DNA of 64,000 nt from Hyphobacterium sp. SN044 (GCF_021864465.1 NZ_JAKKUV010000003.1:186001-250000), one strand, 5' to 3'; positions 42,909-52,555 are shown, counted from the first letter of the stretch. The notes: a model not told the origin generated them from the sequence alone. Numbers and translations are program-made.

Positions 42909-45079
42909 GGCGCGCTCTCCGCTTCCCCGGCTCGAGCGAGATCTCTTGCGTGGTCAAGCAAATCCTGATCGCGCGCGCTCATCAGGCCACGATTATCCAT
43001 CTGTTGGTAAACTTCCACAACGTCGGACCAGCCCACCGGATGATCCGGAAGGGGGGCCAGCCTCGCCAGGCTGCGCGCGAGCGCGCGAAGGCTTTCGGCC
43101 GACGCTTCATCCGCTTCGGCAATGCCTCGGTAGAGGGCCAGGCTCTCTTCGTATGCGGTAACCGCATCAGTGAGGTTTTCCTCCGCCAGGCGAACATCGC
43201 CGATGCCGGCTAACACAGCGGCGAGACCGTGCCGGTCGAGTGCCGAGCTTCCATCGGCCTCGACGAGCCGGCGGCGGATGGTCAGGCTTTGCTCATAGGC
43301 GTTGGCCGCAGCGGAGAGATCTCCCAGTTCCAGCTTAACCGCACCAATGCTGGCCAGGCTATCTGCGAGATCGCGCTGGGTCCGGGCAAAGCTTCCATCA
43401 GCTTCCACGAGTTGGCGGCTAATGGCCAGACTTTGTTCATAGGCGACAAGCGCTCCTGCGAAGTCGCCCTGTTCGAAGCGAACATCGCCGATCCTGATCA
43501 GGTTGGCGTTTATGTCGCGCTGAACTTCGACCGAGCCTTCATCGTCTTCGGCAAGCCGCCGACGGATTGCCAAGCCCTCCTCATAGACTAAGAGGGCGCC
43601 CGCAAGATCGCCTTGATCCCGTCGGACATCACCCACCCTATCCAGGCTGTAGGCATGGTCGCGCTGGGCCAATGCCGAGCTCTCATCGGCAAGCGCCAGA
43701 CCTTCGCTGATGGCCATCATTTCCTCATAGGCCGCCAAGGCATCCGTGGGATTGCCTTGCCGGTAGAGAACGTCACCAATCTTGCTGAGACTGACGTAAA
43801 TGTCGCGCTGCGCCCAAGCCGAACCCGGATCGGCCTCGGCGAGGCGGCGGCGGATGGCTAGCCCCTGTTCATAGGCGCTAAGGGCCTCAGACAGATTACC
43901 CTGCTCCAGGCGTACATTGCCGATCCTGTTAACGATGACCGTGATATCGCGCTGAGCGCTGGTGGAATTATGATTGGTCTCCGCCAGATGCTGCGCGATT
44001 TCGAAGCTTTCCTGATAATGGCCAAGCGCGCCTCCGACATCGCCCTGATCAAGCAGAATGTTGCCCGCATTGTAGAGAGCAAGATACACATCACGCTGGA
44101 AGTCGGCCGAGTTCGGATTGCCGCCGGCGAGCCTTCGTGACGTCTCCAGACTTTCTTCAAAAGCCTCGAGGGCGCCGGCCAGATCCCCCTGTTCGCGCCG
44201 CGCTCTGCCCACTTCGCCCAGGATGAAGGCCAGATCGGCCTGTGCCTCGACTGAGCCGGGATCGTCTTCTGCCAGACGGCGGCTGATCGCTAGACTCTGC
44301 ATCAAAATGTCGAGCGCACCCGTTGTATCGCCCTGGAGGAGGGTGAGTTCACCGAGGTGGCTCATGCTGATAGACCGCGCCCGGTCGTCAGAAGCCACCT
44401 CCAGCGATTGCGCCGCGGCGCTGGCTGCGTCCTCAAGCCGACCAGCTTCATCGTAAAGGCGCGAGAGGTCGATCCAGTCCGAATGTTGAGTCGGGTCGAG
44501 GGCGACAACCGCCTCGAACCTCGCGATCACATCCCCTGTCGTCACATCACCCTGATCACGAGCGTCCAGGGCGAGGTTGGCAATGCCGCGGCGATCGGTT
44601 GCCTCAGCGATCGCGGCGGCAGTCTCGCGTGCCCTCGCGCGCGCCTCAGCGAGGTCGTCAAGGATCGATAGGGCGCCCAAGCGGTCGCCAGCGTTATAGC
44701 GTGCAAGCGCCGTGGCGCCTTCGGGTGTGGAGGCAATGTCTTCGACGGCTTCGCGGAACACGGCAATCTCGCGGGCGTATTGCCGGTCCCGGAGAGCGAG
44801 CTCGGCGACGACCTCATCGCGGGCTCTTGTCAACGCTTCCAGACGTGCCTCGATGCCATCGGCCGCGGCCACCTCCGCCTCGAGCGCTTCAACATGCTCC
44901 TGCAGCGCGCGGATCCGCTGATCCGCTTCGCGCTGCGCGGCTGCCTGGGTCGCTGCCGCGTAGTACATCGCGGCGCTTACCTCTGCGCGAGCTTGCGTAT
45001 CAAGATCTACACCGGGAGATTGTGCGAATGCGCGAGTAATGGACAAGAATACGAAGAAAGCCGAGAGCAAGATCCGCAA
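42905..45079 (-). CDS. Secreted tandem TPR-repeat protein
   Basis: A 724-residue protein with a signal peptide (MRILLSAFFVFLSITRAFAQ), so predicted periplasmic. A coiled coil spans about 45-115, followed by one or two degenerate TPRs (170-230). Nine tandem units of exactly 48 residues then cover 233-664, each of the form RD..(6)..IGDV...QGDLAGAL.AYE.SLAI.RRLAE.D..SA..Q, a TPR/Sel-like helical repeat. It begins 74 bases after the RyR gene stop and is translationally coupled to the TIR gene by ATGA. A protein-binding or ligand-sensing superhelix next to a TIR effector is a familiar design of bacterial immune receptors, but here it is outside the cytoplasm. Confidence 0.85.
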   Translation of the reverse strand: MRILLSAFFVFLSITRAFAQSPGVDLDTQARAEVSAAMYYAAATQAAAQREADQRIRALQEHVEALEAEVAAADGIEARLEALTRARDEVVAELALRDRQYAREIAVFREAVEDIASTPEGATALARYNAGDRLGALSILDDLAEARARARETAAAIAEATDRRGIANLALDARDQGDVTTGDVIARFEAVVALDPTQHSDWIDLSRLYDEAGRLEDAASAAAQSLEVASDDRARSISMSHLGELTLLQGDTTGALDILMQSLAISRRLAEDDPGSVEAQADLAFILGEVGRARREQGDLAGALEAFEESLETSRRLAGGNPNSADFQRDVYLALYNAGNILLDQGDVGGALGHYQESFEIAQHLAETNHNSTSAQRDITVIVNRIGNVRLEQGNLSEALSAYEQGLAIRRRLAEADPGSAWAQRDIYVSLSKIGDVLYRQGNPTDALAAYEEMMAISEGLALADESSALAQRDHAYSLDRVGDVRRDQGDLAGALLVYEEGLAIRRRLAEDDEGSVEVQRDINANLIRIGDVRFEQGDFAGALVAYEQSLAISRQLVEADGSFARTQRDLADSLASIGAVKLELGDLSAAANAYEQSLTIRRRLVEADGSSALDRHGLAAVLAGIGDVRLAEENLTDAVTAYEESLALYRGIAEADEASAESLRALARSLARLAPLPDHPVGWSDVVEVYQQMDNRGLMSARDQDLLDHARDLARAGEAESAP
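43088..44383 (-). repeat. Nine 144-base repeats encoding TPR units
   Basis: Nine in-frame units of 48 codons each (residues 233-664 of the secreted TPR protein) without any length change between units. Units 4, 6 and 7 are closest to one another (IRRRLAE and GDVR..QGD cores), the outer units more diverged, as expected if the array grew by internal duplication. Such arrays can change copy number between strains. Confidence 0.75.
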
Positions 45080-45153
45080 TTCTTTACCTCCAACGAAAGC
45101 CGAACTGGGCGCGCCGAGGTCTAAGCTATCATTCGGCGGGTAAAGATTGAAAG

Positions 45154-47040
45154 CTAAACAACGCTACAATTCCCGATCTCATCCATATCTATGCCTGCTG
45201 CTTTCAGGGCTTCGCGATCTTCGCCCCGTTCGGGAGGGGGAGTGGAAAATCGCGCGCTGCGCATGATGCCGTCCTTGCCTGTCCTCACCCAATCGGCCAG
45301 TCGGGCAACGAGCCGGATATCGTAAGCGGCAATGTCGGGCGGAAGCTCGTCGAAGGAGACGAGGTTGGGGTGGGTCCGTTTGAGATCGTCGCGGGTTGGG
45401 CCGTAGCGCCATCCGTCAACGAGGCGATCAGCATTCCAGCGTTCATGCTCAAGGCGGGCAATGTTCATGAATTCGGTTGCGTTGCGGAACAGCGTCTCTC
45501 CCGTGGCTACAACAGGACGAGTGGTTGCGATCGGCCGATTGCGTATGAGCGGGCTGATGTCGAAGCCGAGGCTGGCAAGTTTCGCGTGAGTGTGAGCGAC
45601 GGCTCGCCGATTGGAGTTTCGGAAGCGCTCCTTGAGCCGGGGCCATGGCACCGAGGCCTCTCCGGCGGCTTCGAATTTGAGGTAAGTCTCGTGCACCTCC
45701 CGAGCAAGCTGGTCCGGTTCCCGGTCCAGAAGACCGCCCGCAGAATTTATTTCTGACCACGATCCGAACGCGGCAAGCTCGCACGGCTGAAAGTCTGCCC
45801 CCCCGGGACGTACGGGCAGGCCCGCGCCATCGCGAGCCGCGATGAATATCGGTGCCTCAAACAATCCCTGACGCCGGGCTTGCTCCTGCAGGGCCAGCGC
45901 GACCGCCAGAGGGGGCGCTTGTTCGCCCGTGGTTACATAGGCTGCAGTCAACGGAGCCCGTTCAAGCCGCTCCACAAGACGGGTGCATGCCGCTTCATCG
46001 ACCGCTGCAGCGTCGCATTCGATGAAAGAAATATCATAGTGATCCGCGAGACCGGGATAGCGCAGGGCAAATGTCTTGCTCTTTTTCGGGGCTTGCAGGT
46101 CGAGCACCGTGATCATCGGTCGATCGAGAAACGAGACCAGGTTCGTGTGCAGCAAGTCACGCACGAGCGCCTCGCCCAGCCCTCCAAAGCCGGCAATCAG
46201 AATGTGTACCCGGCCATGGCCGGCACGTTCCGCGAGGAGGTAGGCGGGATGGCGGTGCAATACCGCCCGTGCCGAGGCGGAGTGCTCGGATACCGTGATG
46301 AGCAGGTCGCCTTGCTCGCCAGCCTCGCCCTTATGCTCGATGGCATGATGCACATGTTCGGCGAGCCACGGATCACGAACGATCGCAAAAGTGGGGGTCC
46401 CCGGGCGTTGGCGGGCGGCCTCCAAGGCTGTCTCGATGGTGGCGGCCTCGCTGGATTCGGATATCACGATCCTGTCTGCCCAGCGCAGGCTGTTGAGGGT
46501 CAATCTCGCGTTCAACCGGGCGTTTCGCGGAAGTGTGAGCACGCCGTCCCACTTATGCTCGGCCTCGTGGGCGTGATGGGTGACGGCGCGCTTGCGAATT
46601 GTCGCCCAGTCTTCGGCAAACTTCCGGGCAATCAGGCTGTCACCGAAAACCACGGCATGACCGGCTCGCATGATCGCCTGAACCCGGATCAGGGGCTCCC
46701 TGAATACCGTCAGTGCGGCTTTCAGTATTGCACCGAGCGCCACAAACGCCCCGGTCCAGCGGGCGATATGAAGTTGAGACTGAAGGGCTGTCGACGTGCC
46801 GTCTGCTTCCGCAATGCCAAGGGCCTGCAGTCCTATTCCTGCGTACTCATCTCCAAACACGAAGGCTCTGAGCGAAAGGTAGGCTGCTTGCGACAAGCGT
46901 TCCCAGCCCGTCATCGAATCCGGCAAAAGGGCATTCCAAGCCGAAAAGGCCAGCGCGAACGTAACGATCGTCCCTATGAGAAGCGCGATGCCGATCGAGT
47001 GATTACGGATGGTAATTATGAACCGGCGTAGAGCCATCAT
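45154..47040 (-). CDS. Two-TM, TrkA-N-like, RyR domain protein
   Basis: A 628-residue membrane protein. Transmembrane helices lie at about 16-38 and 93-113; between them, AAYLSLRAFVFGDEY (52-66) resembles the pore helix and GD turn of two-TM potassium channels, though the selectivity sequence is not canonical. Two Rossmann-like regions follow: GHAVVFGDSLIARKF (127-141) and HILIAGFGGLGEALVRDLL (279-297), as in RCK/TrkA-N gating domains. Residues about 523-590 match the RyR domain (EHERWNADRLVDGWRYGPTR, then KRTHPNLVSFDELP). It is first in a leftward operon with the TPR and TIR genes. A nucleotide-gated channel is a reasonable inference, not shown. Confidence 0.85.
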   Translation of the reverse strand: MMALRRFIITIRNHSIGIALLIGTIVTFALAFSAWNALLPDSMTGWERLSQAAYLSLRAFVFGDEYAGIGLQALGIAEADGTSTALQSQLHIARWTGAFVALGAILKAALTVFREPLIRVQAIMRAGHAVVFGDSLIARKFAEDWATIRKRAVTHHAHEAEHKWDGVLTLPRNARLNARLTLNSLRWADRIVISESSEAATIETALEAARQRPGTPTFAIVRDPWLAEHVHHAIEHKGEAGEQGDLLITVSEHSASARAVLHRHPAYLLAERAGHGRVHILIAGFGGLGEALVRDLLHTNLVSFLDRPMITVLDLQAPKKSKTFALRYPGLADHYDISFIECDAAAVDEAACTRLVERLERAPLTAAYVTTGEQAPPLAVALALQEQARRQGLFEAPIFIAARDGAGLPVRPGGADFQPCELAAFGSWSEINSAGGLLDREPDQLAREVHETYLKFEAAGEASVPWPRLKERFRNSNRRAVAHTHAKLASLGFDISPLIRNRPIATTRPVVATGETLFRNATEFMNIARLEHERWNADRLVDGWRYGPTRDDLKRTHPNLVSFDELPPDIAAYDIRLVARLADWVRTGKDGIMRSARFSTPPPERGEDREALKAAGIDMDEIGNCSVV

Positions 47041-47436
47041 CCTGCCTCATGGGGACAAAACTTGTCGGACTGCGTGGCGCAGCCCGTGCGCGAAACCATA
47101 ACGCCGACTTCAGCCATCACTAGCGTTTTGCATTTTGGGGGGCGTTTCGAGGCTATGCGCTCCGACATCCATTCATTGGCAAGGGTGTGCTGCTTGCGGC
47201 CAGCTGACACACTCCGGTGATTGCGTGGCCTGCCGTCCAGTTCGGCCCGAGGCACTTCGGGAATCGCATTGAGGCGCATTCCTCGCATCAGTCGTTCGAC
47301 ACTCCCTGCATTCGTAACCTGATCGAGCGCGCCGCAGGGCTTGCCATACGCGCAAGCGGACGCTATCCCGCGCCATCAAAATCCGGACGCTTTCCCGCGT
47401 CCTCCCGTTATTGCCTTACGATGAGGACATTGCACG
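47041..47436. other. 396-base gene-free region upstream of tuf
   Basis: The space between the divergent RyR gene and tuf holds no supported gene; 60-80 codon open frames here have no start signals. It must hold promoters in both directions, but I could not fix hexamers with confidence. Two near-identical 16-mers, CGGACGCTATCCCGCG (47357-47372) and CGGACGCTTTCCCGCG (47384-47399), lie 27 bases apart (start to start) in the tuf leader. No copy of the tRNA-Gly 3' end was seen, so there is no sign of tRNA-targeted integration. Confidence 0.5.
47357..47399 (+). repeat. Direct repeat in the tuf leader
   Basis: Two 16-base copies differing at one position, starting at 47357 and 47384. They could be a binding site for a regulator of tuf or a local duplication. 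The period of 27 is not a whole number of helical turns. Confidence 0.5.
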
Positions 47437-48612
<1,176 letters not shown>

Positions 48613-48635
48613 TCTGATTTTTCTGACGGTATTCG

Positions 48636-48668
48636 AAAGGCCGCTGGCGCTTGCCAGCGGCCTTTTTC
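48636..48668 (+). terminator. Intrinsic terminator after tuf
   Basis: A stem of about 13 pairs, core GGCCGCTGGC (48639-48648) with GCCAGCGGCC (48653-48662), loop GCTT, flanked by AAA and TTT pairs, followed by TTTTTC. Confidence 0.95.
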
Positions 48669-49024
48669 GTGGCCGGCGTCCAGACGAGCATTCCAGAGCG
48701 GGGACGGGGCCGCGCATGCGATCCGTACTCCCGGATTCGGGTTGGTGCCGGGGCACTTCATTCGCGTTTCAGGGGTATCCAGGCCGGGTAATCTTGCGGT
48801 CAGAGCGAATGGTGCGTCATTCGCGCAACACCGCGATGCCAAATGTCCGGGATCGGGTGCTGTTACAGGACTGTCGCATTGACCCGGGACAGGCCGAGTC
48901 ACTAGCCTTCGGCGCGCATGGTGTGATGCCCGTGGAACCCTATTGTCTGAAAGCGGCCGTCACAAAGCCAATCACAGTGTGGTGAGGTTCGCCTTATCAC
49001 CGACCTACTCGGAGGGAATACAGA
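48669..49024. other. 356-base leader region of TonB receptor gene
   Basis: No gene is supported; a 141-codon frame across this region has no start signal and no protein character. The stretch should carry the promoter and long leader of the receptor gene, given the tuf terminator on its left. GGAGGG lies 8 bases before the GTG start at 49025. I did not recognise a riboswitch or iron-box motif. Confidence 0.5.
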
Positions 49025-51997
49025 GTGAGACGCAACACCTTCAAGGCTTGCCTGATGGCAAGCACGCTCATCGGCGGTATCGGTCTTTCGACCGCGTCCG
49101 CGATGGCACAGGAAGAGGAAGCCGCCCAGCCGGAAGATCGCGTTGTCGTTACCGGCACCCGGATTCCGTCGGCCAACCTCGTTTCGACCAGCCCGGTGAC
49201 GCAGATCGACGCCGAAGAGTTCCAGGATCGCGGTGTCATCCGCGTTGAGGACATGGTCAACACCCTGCCGCAAGCGTTCGCGGGTCAGGGCTCGAACATC
49301 TCCAACGGCGCGACCGGTACCGCCACCGTCAACCTTCGTGGTATCGGTGCGGCCCGTACGCTGGTCCTCGTCAATGGTCGCCGCCTGCCGTACGGCTCGC
49401 CGCGCTCTGTTGCCGCCGACCTCAACCAGATCCCGGGCGCCCTGATCGAGCGCGTGGAAGTCCTGACCGGTGGTGCTTCGGCCGTTTACGGTTCGGATGC
49501 GGTCGCCGGCGTCGTGAACTTCTACCTCGACGACAATTTCGAAGGCGTGCGGTTCGACGCTCAATACAGCTTCTACCAGCACACCAACGACAACTCGACG
49601 ATGGCAACGCTCATCGCCAACAATGCGGCGAACAACCCGTCGCAGTTCCGTCAGCCCGACGACCGGGTGATCGACGGTGCGGCGACCGAATTGTCGGGCA
49701 TCATGGGTGTGAACACGCCGGACGGCCGCGGTAACGCGACCCTCTACGTGACCTATCGCAACGTGGCTCCGGTCTACCAGGCCAACCGCGATTACTCCGC
49801 GTGCGCCTTCGGCACGACCAATGGCGGTACCGAGTTTTCGTGCTCGGGTTCGTCGACCAATGCGGTTGCCAACTTCCTGAACGTCGGTCCGAACAACTAT
49901 CCGCACGGTGCCTGGTTCCGTACCAACGGTTCCCAGTTCATCGCCCGTGACTTCACGTCGGATACGTTCAACTTCAACCCGTACAACTTCTATCAGCGTC
50001 CGGACACCCGCTACGTGCTGGGTGCCAATGCGCATTATGAAGTGAACCGTCACTTTGACGTCTATTCCGAACTGACGGCGATGGATACGCGCTCGCTGGC
50101 GCAGATCGCTCCGTCGGGCGTGTTCGGTGGCGGCGTCGCCGGTTCTTCGGGTGGCATCAACTGTAACAACCCGTTCCTGACGGCGCAGCAGGTCAACTTC
50201 CTCTGCACCAGCCAGGGTCTGGGCCCGAACGACATCGCGGAAGGCGTGCTCATCCTGCGCCGTAACGTGGAAGGCGGCCCGCGTCAGTCCGACGTCCGTC
50301 ACACCATGTATCGCGGCGTGTTCGGTACGCGCGGTGACTTCTTCAACACCGGCCTGTCCTACGACATGTACGGTTCGTTCGCGAACGTGCACATGGCGGA
50401 AAACTACCGGAACGAAATCTCGGTCCGGAAGTCGTCGCTGGCTCTCAATGCGGTGACCGACGGCGGTGGCAACATCGTCTGCGCCGTGAATGCCGACGCC
50501 GATCCGTCGAATGACGATCCGGCTTGCGTGCCCTACAACATCTTCTCGGGCACGCCGTCTCAGGCCTCGATCAACTACATCACCAACCCGCTTCTGCAGG
50601 ATGGTCAGACCACCCAGCAGATCCTGTCGGGTTCGGTCTTCGGTGACTTCTTCGGCATTCAGTCGCCGGCCGCCGACACGCCGCTGGCGTTCGCGGTGGG
50701 TGCTGAATACCGCCGTGACTCCCTGGAGCTGCTGCCGGATGCCAACTACCAGGCCGGTGACGGCTTTGGTCAGGGTGGTCCGACGACGCCGGTCTCCGGT
50801 TCGCAGGACGTGTACGAACTCTTCACCGAGCTTCGTGTGCCGATCGTGGAAGGCCGTCCGGGCTTCGAGTTCCTGAATGCGGAATTCGCTTACCGCTTCT
50901 CGAGCTATTCCTCGGGCGTGGAAACCGACACCTACAAGGCGGCTCTCGAGTGGAGCCCGGTTCCGGACCTGCGTGCCCGGGCCAGCCTGCAGCGTGCCGT
51001 TCGTGCCGCGAACGTGATCGAGCTGTTCTCGACCCAGTCGATTGGTCTGTTTGACCTGTCGTCCGGTCCGAACGGCAACTACGATCCGTGCTCGGGTCCT
51101 GTCCCGACGGCGACCCTCGCCCAGTGTGCGAACACCGGCGTGACGGCTGCCCAGTACGGCAACATCGCCGACAACCCGGCCGGTCAGTTCAACCAGCTGA
51201 CGGGTGGTAACCCGAACCTGGCCCCGGAAACCGCCGATACGATCACGCTCGGTGTGATCTTCTCGCCGGAATTCATCCCGGGCCTGACGGTGTCGGTCGA
51301 CTACTTCGACATCCAGGTGGACGACCTCGTCGGCACGATCCCGCCGTCGCAGGCGCTCGCCGAGTGTCTGGCCACGGGCGATGCGGCGTTCTGCTCGCTG
51401 ATCAACCGCGGTAACGGTGGTACGCTCTGGGCCAACCAGACGGGCTACATCATCGCCACGAACATCAACACCGGTTCGCTCTCGACCGACGGTTTCGACA
51501 TCAATGCGATGTACAGCATGGATCTCGACTTCATCGGCCCGAACGCCGGCTCGCTGGCGTTCGACCTGGTCGGCACCTACCTCAACTCGCTTGAGACGGT
51601 GTCCTTCCCGGGCGCGGCTCCGTTCGACTGCGTCGGCTTCTACGGCGGTCAGTGCGGAACGCCGAATCCGGATTGGCGCCACAAGCTGCGTGCCACCTGG
51701 ACGTCCGCGTACAACTTCGACGCGGCTCTGACCTGGCGTCACTTCGCCTCCGTCAACCAGTTTGGCGGTGGTGCGGCGATCAACCGGACCCTGGATGCCC
51801 AGAACTACTTCGACGTTTCGGGCAACTGGTACATGAGCGACGACATGCGTCTGCGCTTCGGCGTCAACAACGTCCTCGACTCCGAGCCGCCGCTCTCGTC
51901 GGCGGTCGGTGCGGGCTTCGGTAACGGTAACACGTTCCCGCAGGTCTATGACGCGGTTGGCCGTTACATCTTCGCGGGTATCACGGTCGACTTCTAA
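49025..51997 (+). CDS. TonB-dependent receptor
   Basis: A 990-residue outer membrane transporter. The GTG start at 49025 gives a signal peptide (cleavage near AMAQ, residue 29). The plug domain shows VVVTGTRIPSANLVSTSPV, VEDMVNTLPQAF, NLRGIGAARTLVLVNGRRL and LIERVEVLTGGASAVYGSDAVAGVVNF; the barrel ends with the terminal aromatic strand IFAGITVDF. Length and plug type match the large receptors of Caulobacterales and Sphingomonadales that often take up carbohydrates or peptides; the substrate is unknown. Codon use (GGT, CGT, AAC, TTC) resembles the translation genes, so expression is probably very high. It separates tuf from tRNA-Trp, which are usually neighbours. Confidence 0.95.
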   Translation: MRRNTFKACLMASTLIGGIGLSTASAMAQEEEAAQPEDRVVVTGTRIPSANLVSTSPVTQIDAEEFQDRGVIRVEDMVNTLPQAFAGQGSNISNGATGTATVNLRGIGAARTLVLVNGRRLPYGSPRSVAADLNQIPGALIERVEVLTGGASAVYGSDAVAGVVNFYLDDNFEGVRFDAQYSFYQHTNDNSTMATLIANNAANNPSQFRQPDDRVIDGAATELSGIMGVNTPDGRGNATLYVTYRNVAPVYQANRDYSACAFGTTNGGTEFSCSGSSTNAVANFLNVGPNNYPHGAWFRTNGSQFIARDFTSDTFNFNPYNFYQRPDTRYVLGANAHYEVNRHFDVYSELTAMDTRSLAQIAPSGVFGGGVAGSSGGINCNNPFLTAQQVNFLCTSQGLGPNDIAEGVLILRRNVEGGPRQSDVRHTMYRGVFGTRGDFFNTGLSYDMYGSFANVHMAENYRNEISVRKSSLALNAVTDGGGNIVCAVNADADPSNDDPACVPYNIFSGTPSQASINYITNPLLQDGQTTQQILSGSVFGDFFGIQSPAADTPLAFAVGAEYRRDSLELLPDANYQAGDGFGQGGPTTPVSGSQDVYELFTELRVPIVEGRPGFEFLNAEFAYRFSSYSSGVETDTYKAALEWSPVPDLRARASLQRAVRAANVIELFSTQSIGLFDLSSGPNGNYDPCSGPVPTATLAQCANTGVTAAQYGNIADNPAGQFNQLTGGNPNLAPETADTITLGVIFSPEFIPGLTVSVDYFDIQVDDLVGTIPPSQALAECLATGDAAFCSLINRGNGGTLWANQTGYIIATNINTGSLSTDGFDINAMYSMDLDFIGPNAGSLAFDLVGTYLNSLETVSFPGAAPFDCVGFYGGQCGTPNPDWRHKLRATWTSAYNFDAALTWRHFASVNQFGGGAAINRTLDAQNYFDVSGNWYMSDDMRLRFGVNNVLDSEPPLSSAVGAGFGNGNTFPQVYDAVGRYIFAGITVDF

Positions 51998-52028
51998 GTC
52001 GATCTTCCCAGGAAGATAAAAGCCAAAG

Positions 52029-52064
52029 GCGGCGGGCCCTCCGGGGCCCGCCGCTACTTTTTTC
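52029..52064 (+). terminator. Intrinsic terminator after TonB receptor gene
   Basis: An 11-bp perfect stem GCGGCGGGCCC (52029-52039) with GGGCCCGCCGC (52044-52054), loop TCCG, followed by TACTTTTTTC. Confidence 0.93.
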
Positions 52065-52158
52065 AACTGGACGGTTTTCAAGCGGGAAAGACCCGTGTAG
52101 AAGCCTGCGCTCCGATGTGGCGGATGCGGGATCGGCGTGCTAGGAGGCGCGTCCTTCT

Positions 52159-52234
52159 AGGGGTGTAGCTCAGCTGGTAGAGCAGCGGTCTCCAAAACCG
52201 CAGGTCGTGGGTTCGAGTCCCTCCGCCCCTGCCA
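52159..52234 (+). tRNA. tRNA-Trp (CCA)
   Basis: A complete cloverleaf: acceptor AGGGGTG/CGCCCCT with one G-U pair, D stem GCTC/GAGC, anticodon loop CTCCAAA with anticodon CCA, discriminator G and encoded CCA at 52232-52234. It directly precedes secE, the conserved proteobacterial arrangement. Confidence 0.97.
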
Positions 52235-52286
52235 TTGCGTTTTTGGTAAAGGCTGCCTATTTGCACGGCCCAAAGTGATTTGAACG

Positions 52287-52544
52287 ATGACGCGTAACGA
52301 CAAGACAAAACCGGCTGCGAAGGGTGTGTCTGCCCCGGCGCCGAAAAAGAAACGGGCGAACCCGTTCCAGTTCCTGGCGCAAGTCCGCCAGGAAGCGCGG
52401 AAGGTTACCTGGACCACGTGGAAAGAGACGTGGGTGTCGACCATCATGGTTCTGATCATGGTCGCTTTTGCGACTCTCTTCTTCTTCCTTGTCGATCTCG
52501 CGATCTCGTTCGGGATCGAGGGCATCTTCAGCCTCGGCGCGTGA
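52287..52544 (+). CDS. secE: Preprotein translocase subunit SecE
   Basis: An 85-residue inner membrane protein of the SecYEG translocon. The single-TM alphaproteobacterial form is seen: a basic N-terminal tail, the amphipathic FQFLAQVRQEARKVTWTTWKET segment and one helix (residues about 50-74). The next gene, nusG, begins 11 bases after the stop (or overlaps it if its GTG at 52541 is used). The ribosome binding site is weak. Confidence 0.93.
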   Translation: MTRNDKTKPAAKGVSAPAPKKKRANPFQFLAQVRQEARKVTWTTWKETWVSTIMVLIMVAFATLFFFLVDLAISFGIEGIFSLGA

Positions 52545-52555
52545 CGGAGACTCTG

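Noticed and set aside
47037-47288. 83-codon minus-strand frame beside the RyR gene
   Set aside because: No ribosome binding site or domain; it ends at the RyR start region and probably covers its leader.
41805-47436. Mobile element with attachment sites
   Set aside because: The unit looks inserted, but no integrase, transposase or repeated tRNA end was found, so no mobile element is called.
48902-52081. 1059-codon open frame opposite the TonB receptor gene
   Set aside because: Antisense shadow of a highly codon-biased gene; Arg/Val/Asp-rich low-complexity text, no start signal and no recognisable domain. The same holds for the 1055-codon frame at 56397-59564 opposite rpoB and the 801-codon frame at 59836-62241 opposite rpoC.
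52078-52308. 76-codon minus-strand frame over tRNA-Trp
   Set aside because: It reads GGTRTHDLRFWRPLLYQLSYTP, the well-known artefact of translating the antisense of a tRNA.
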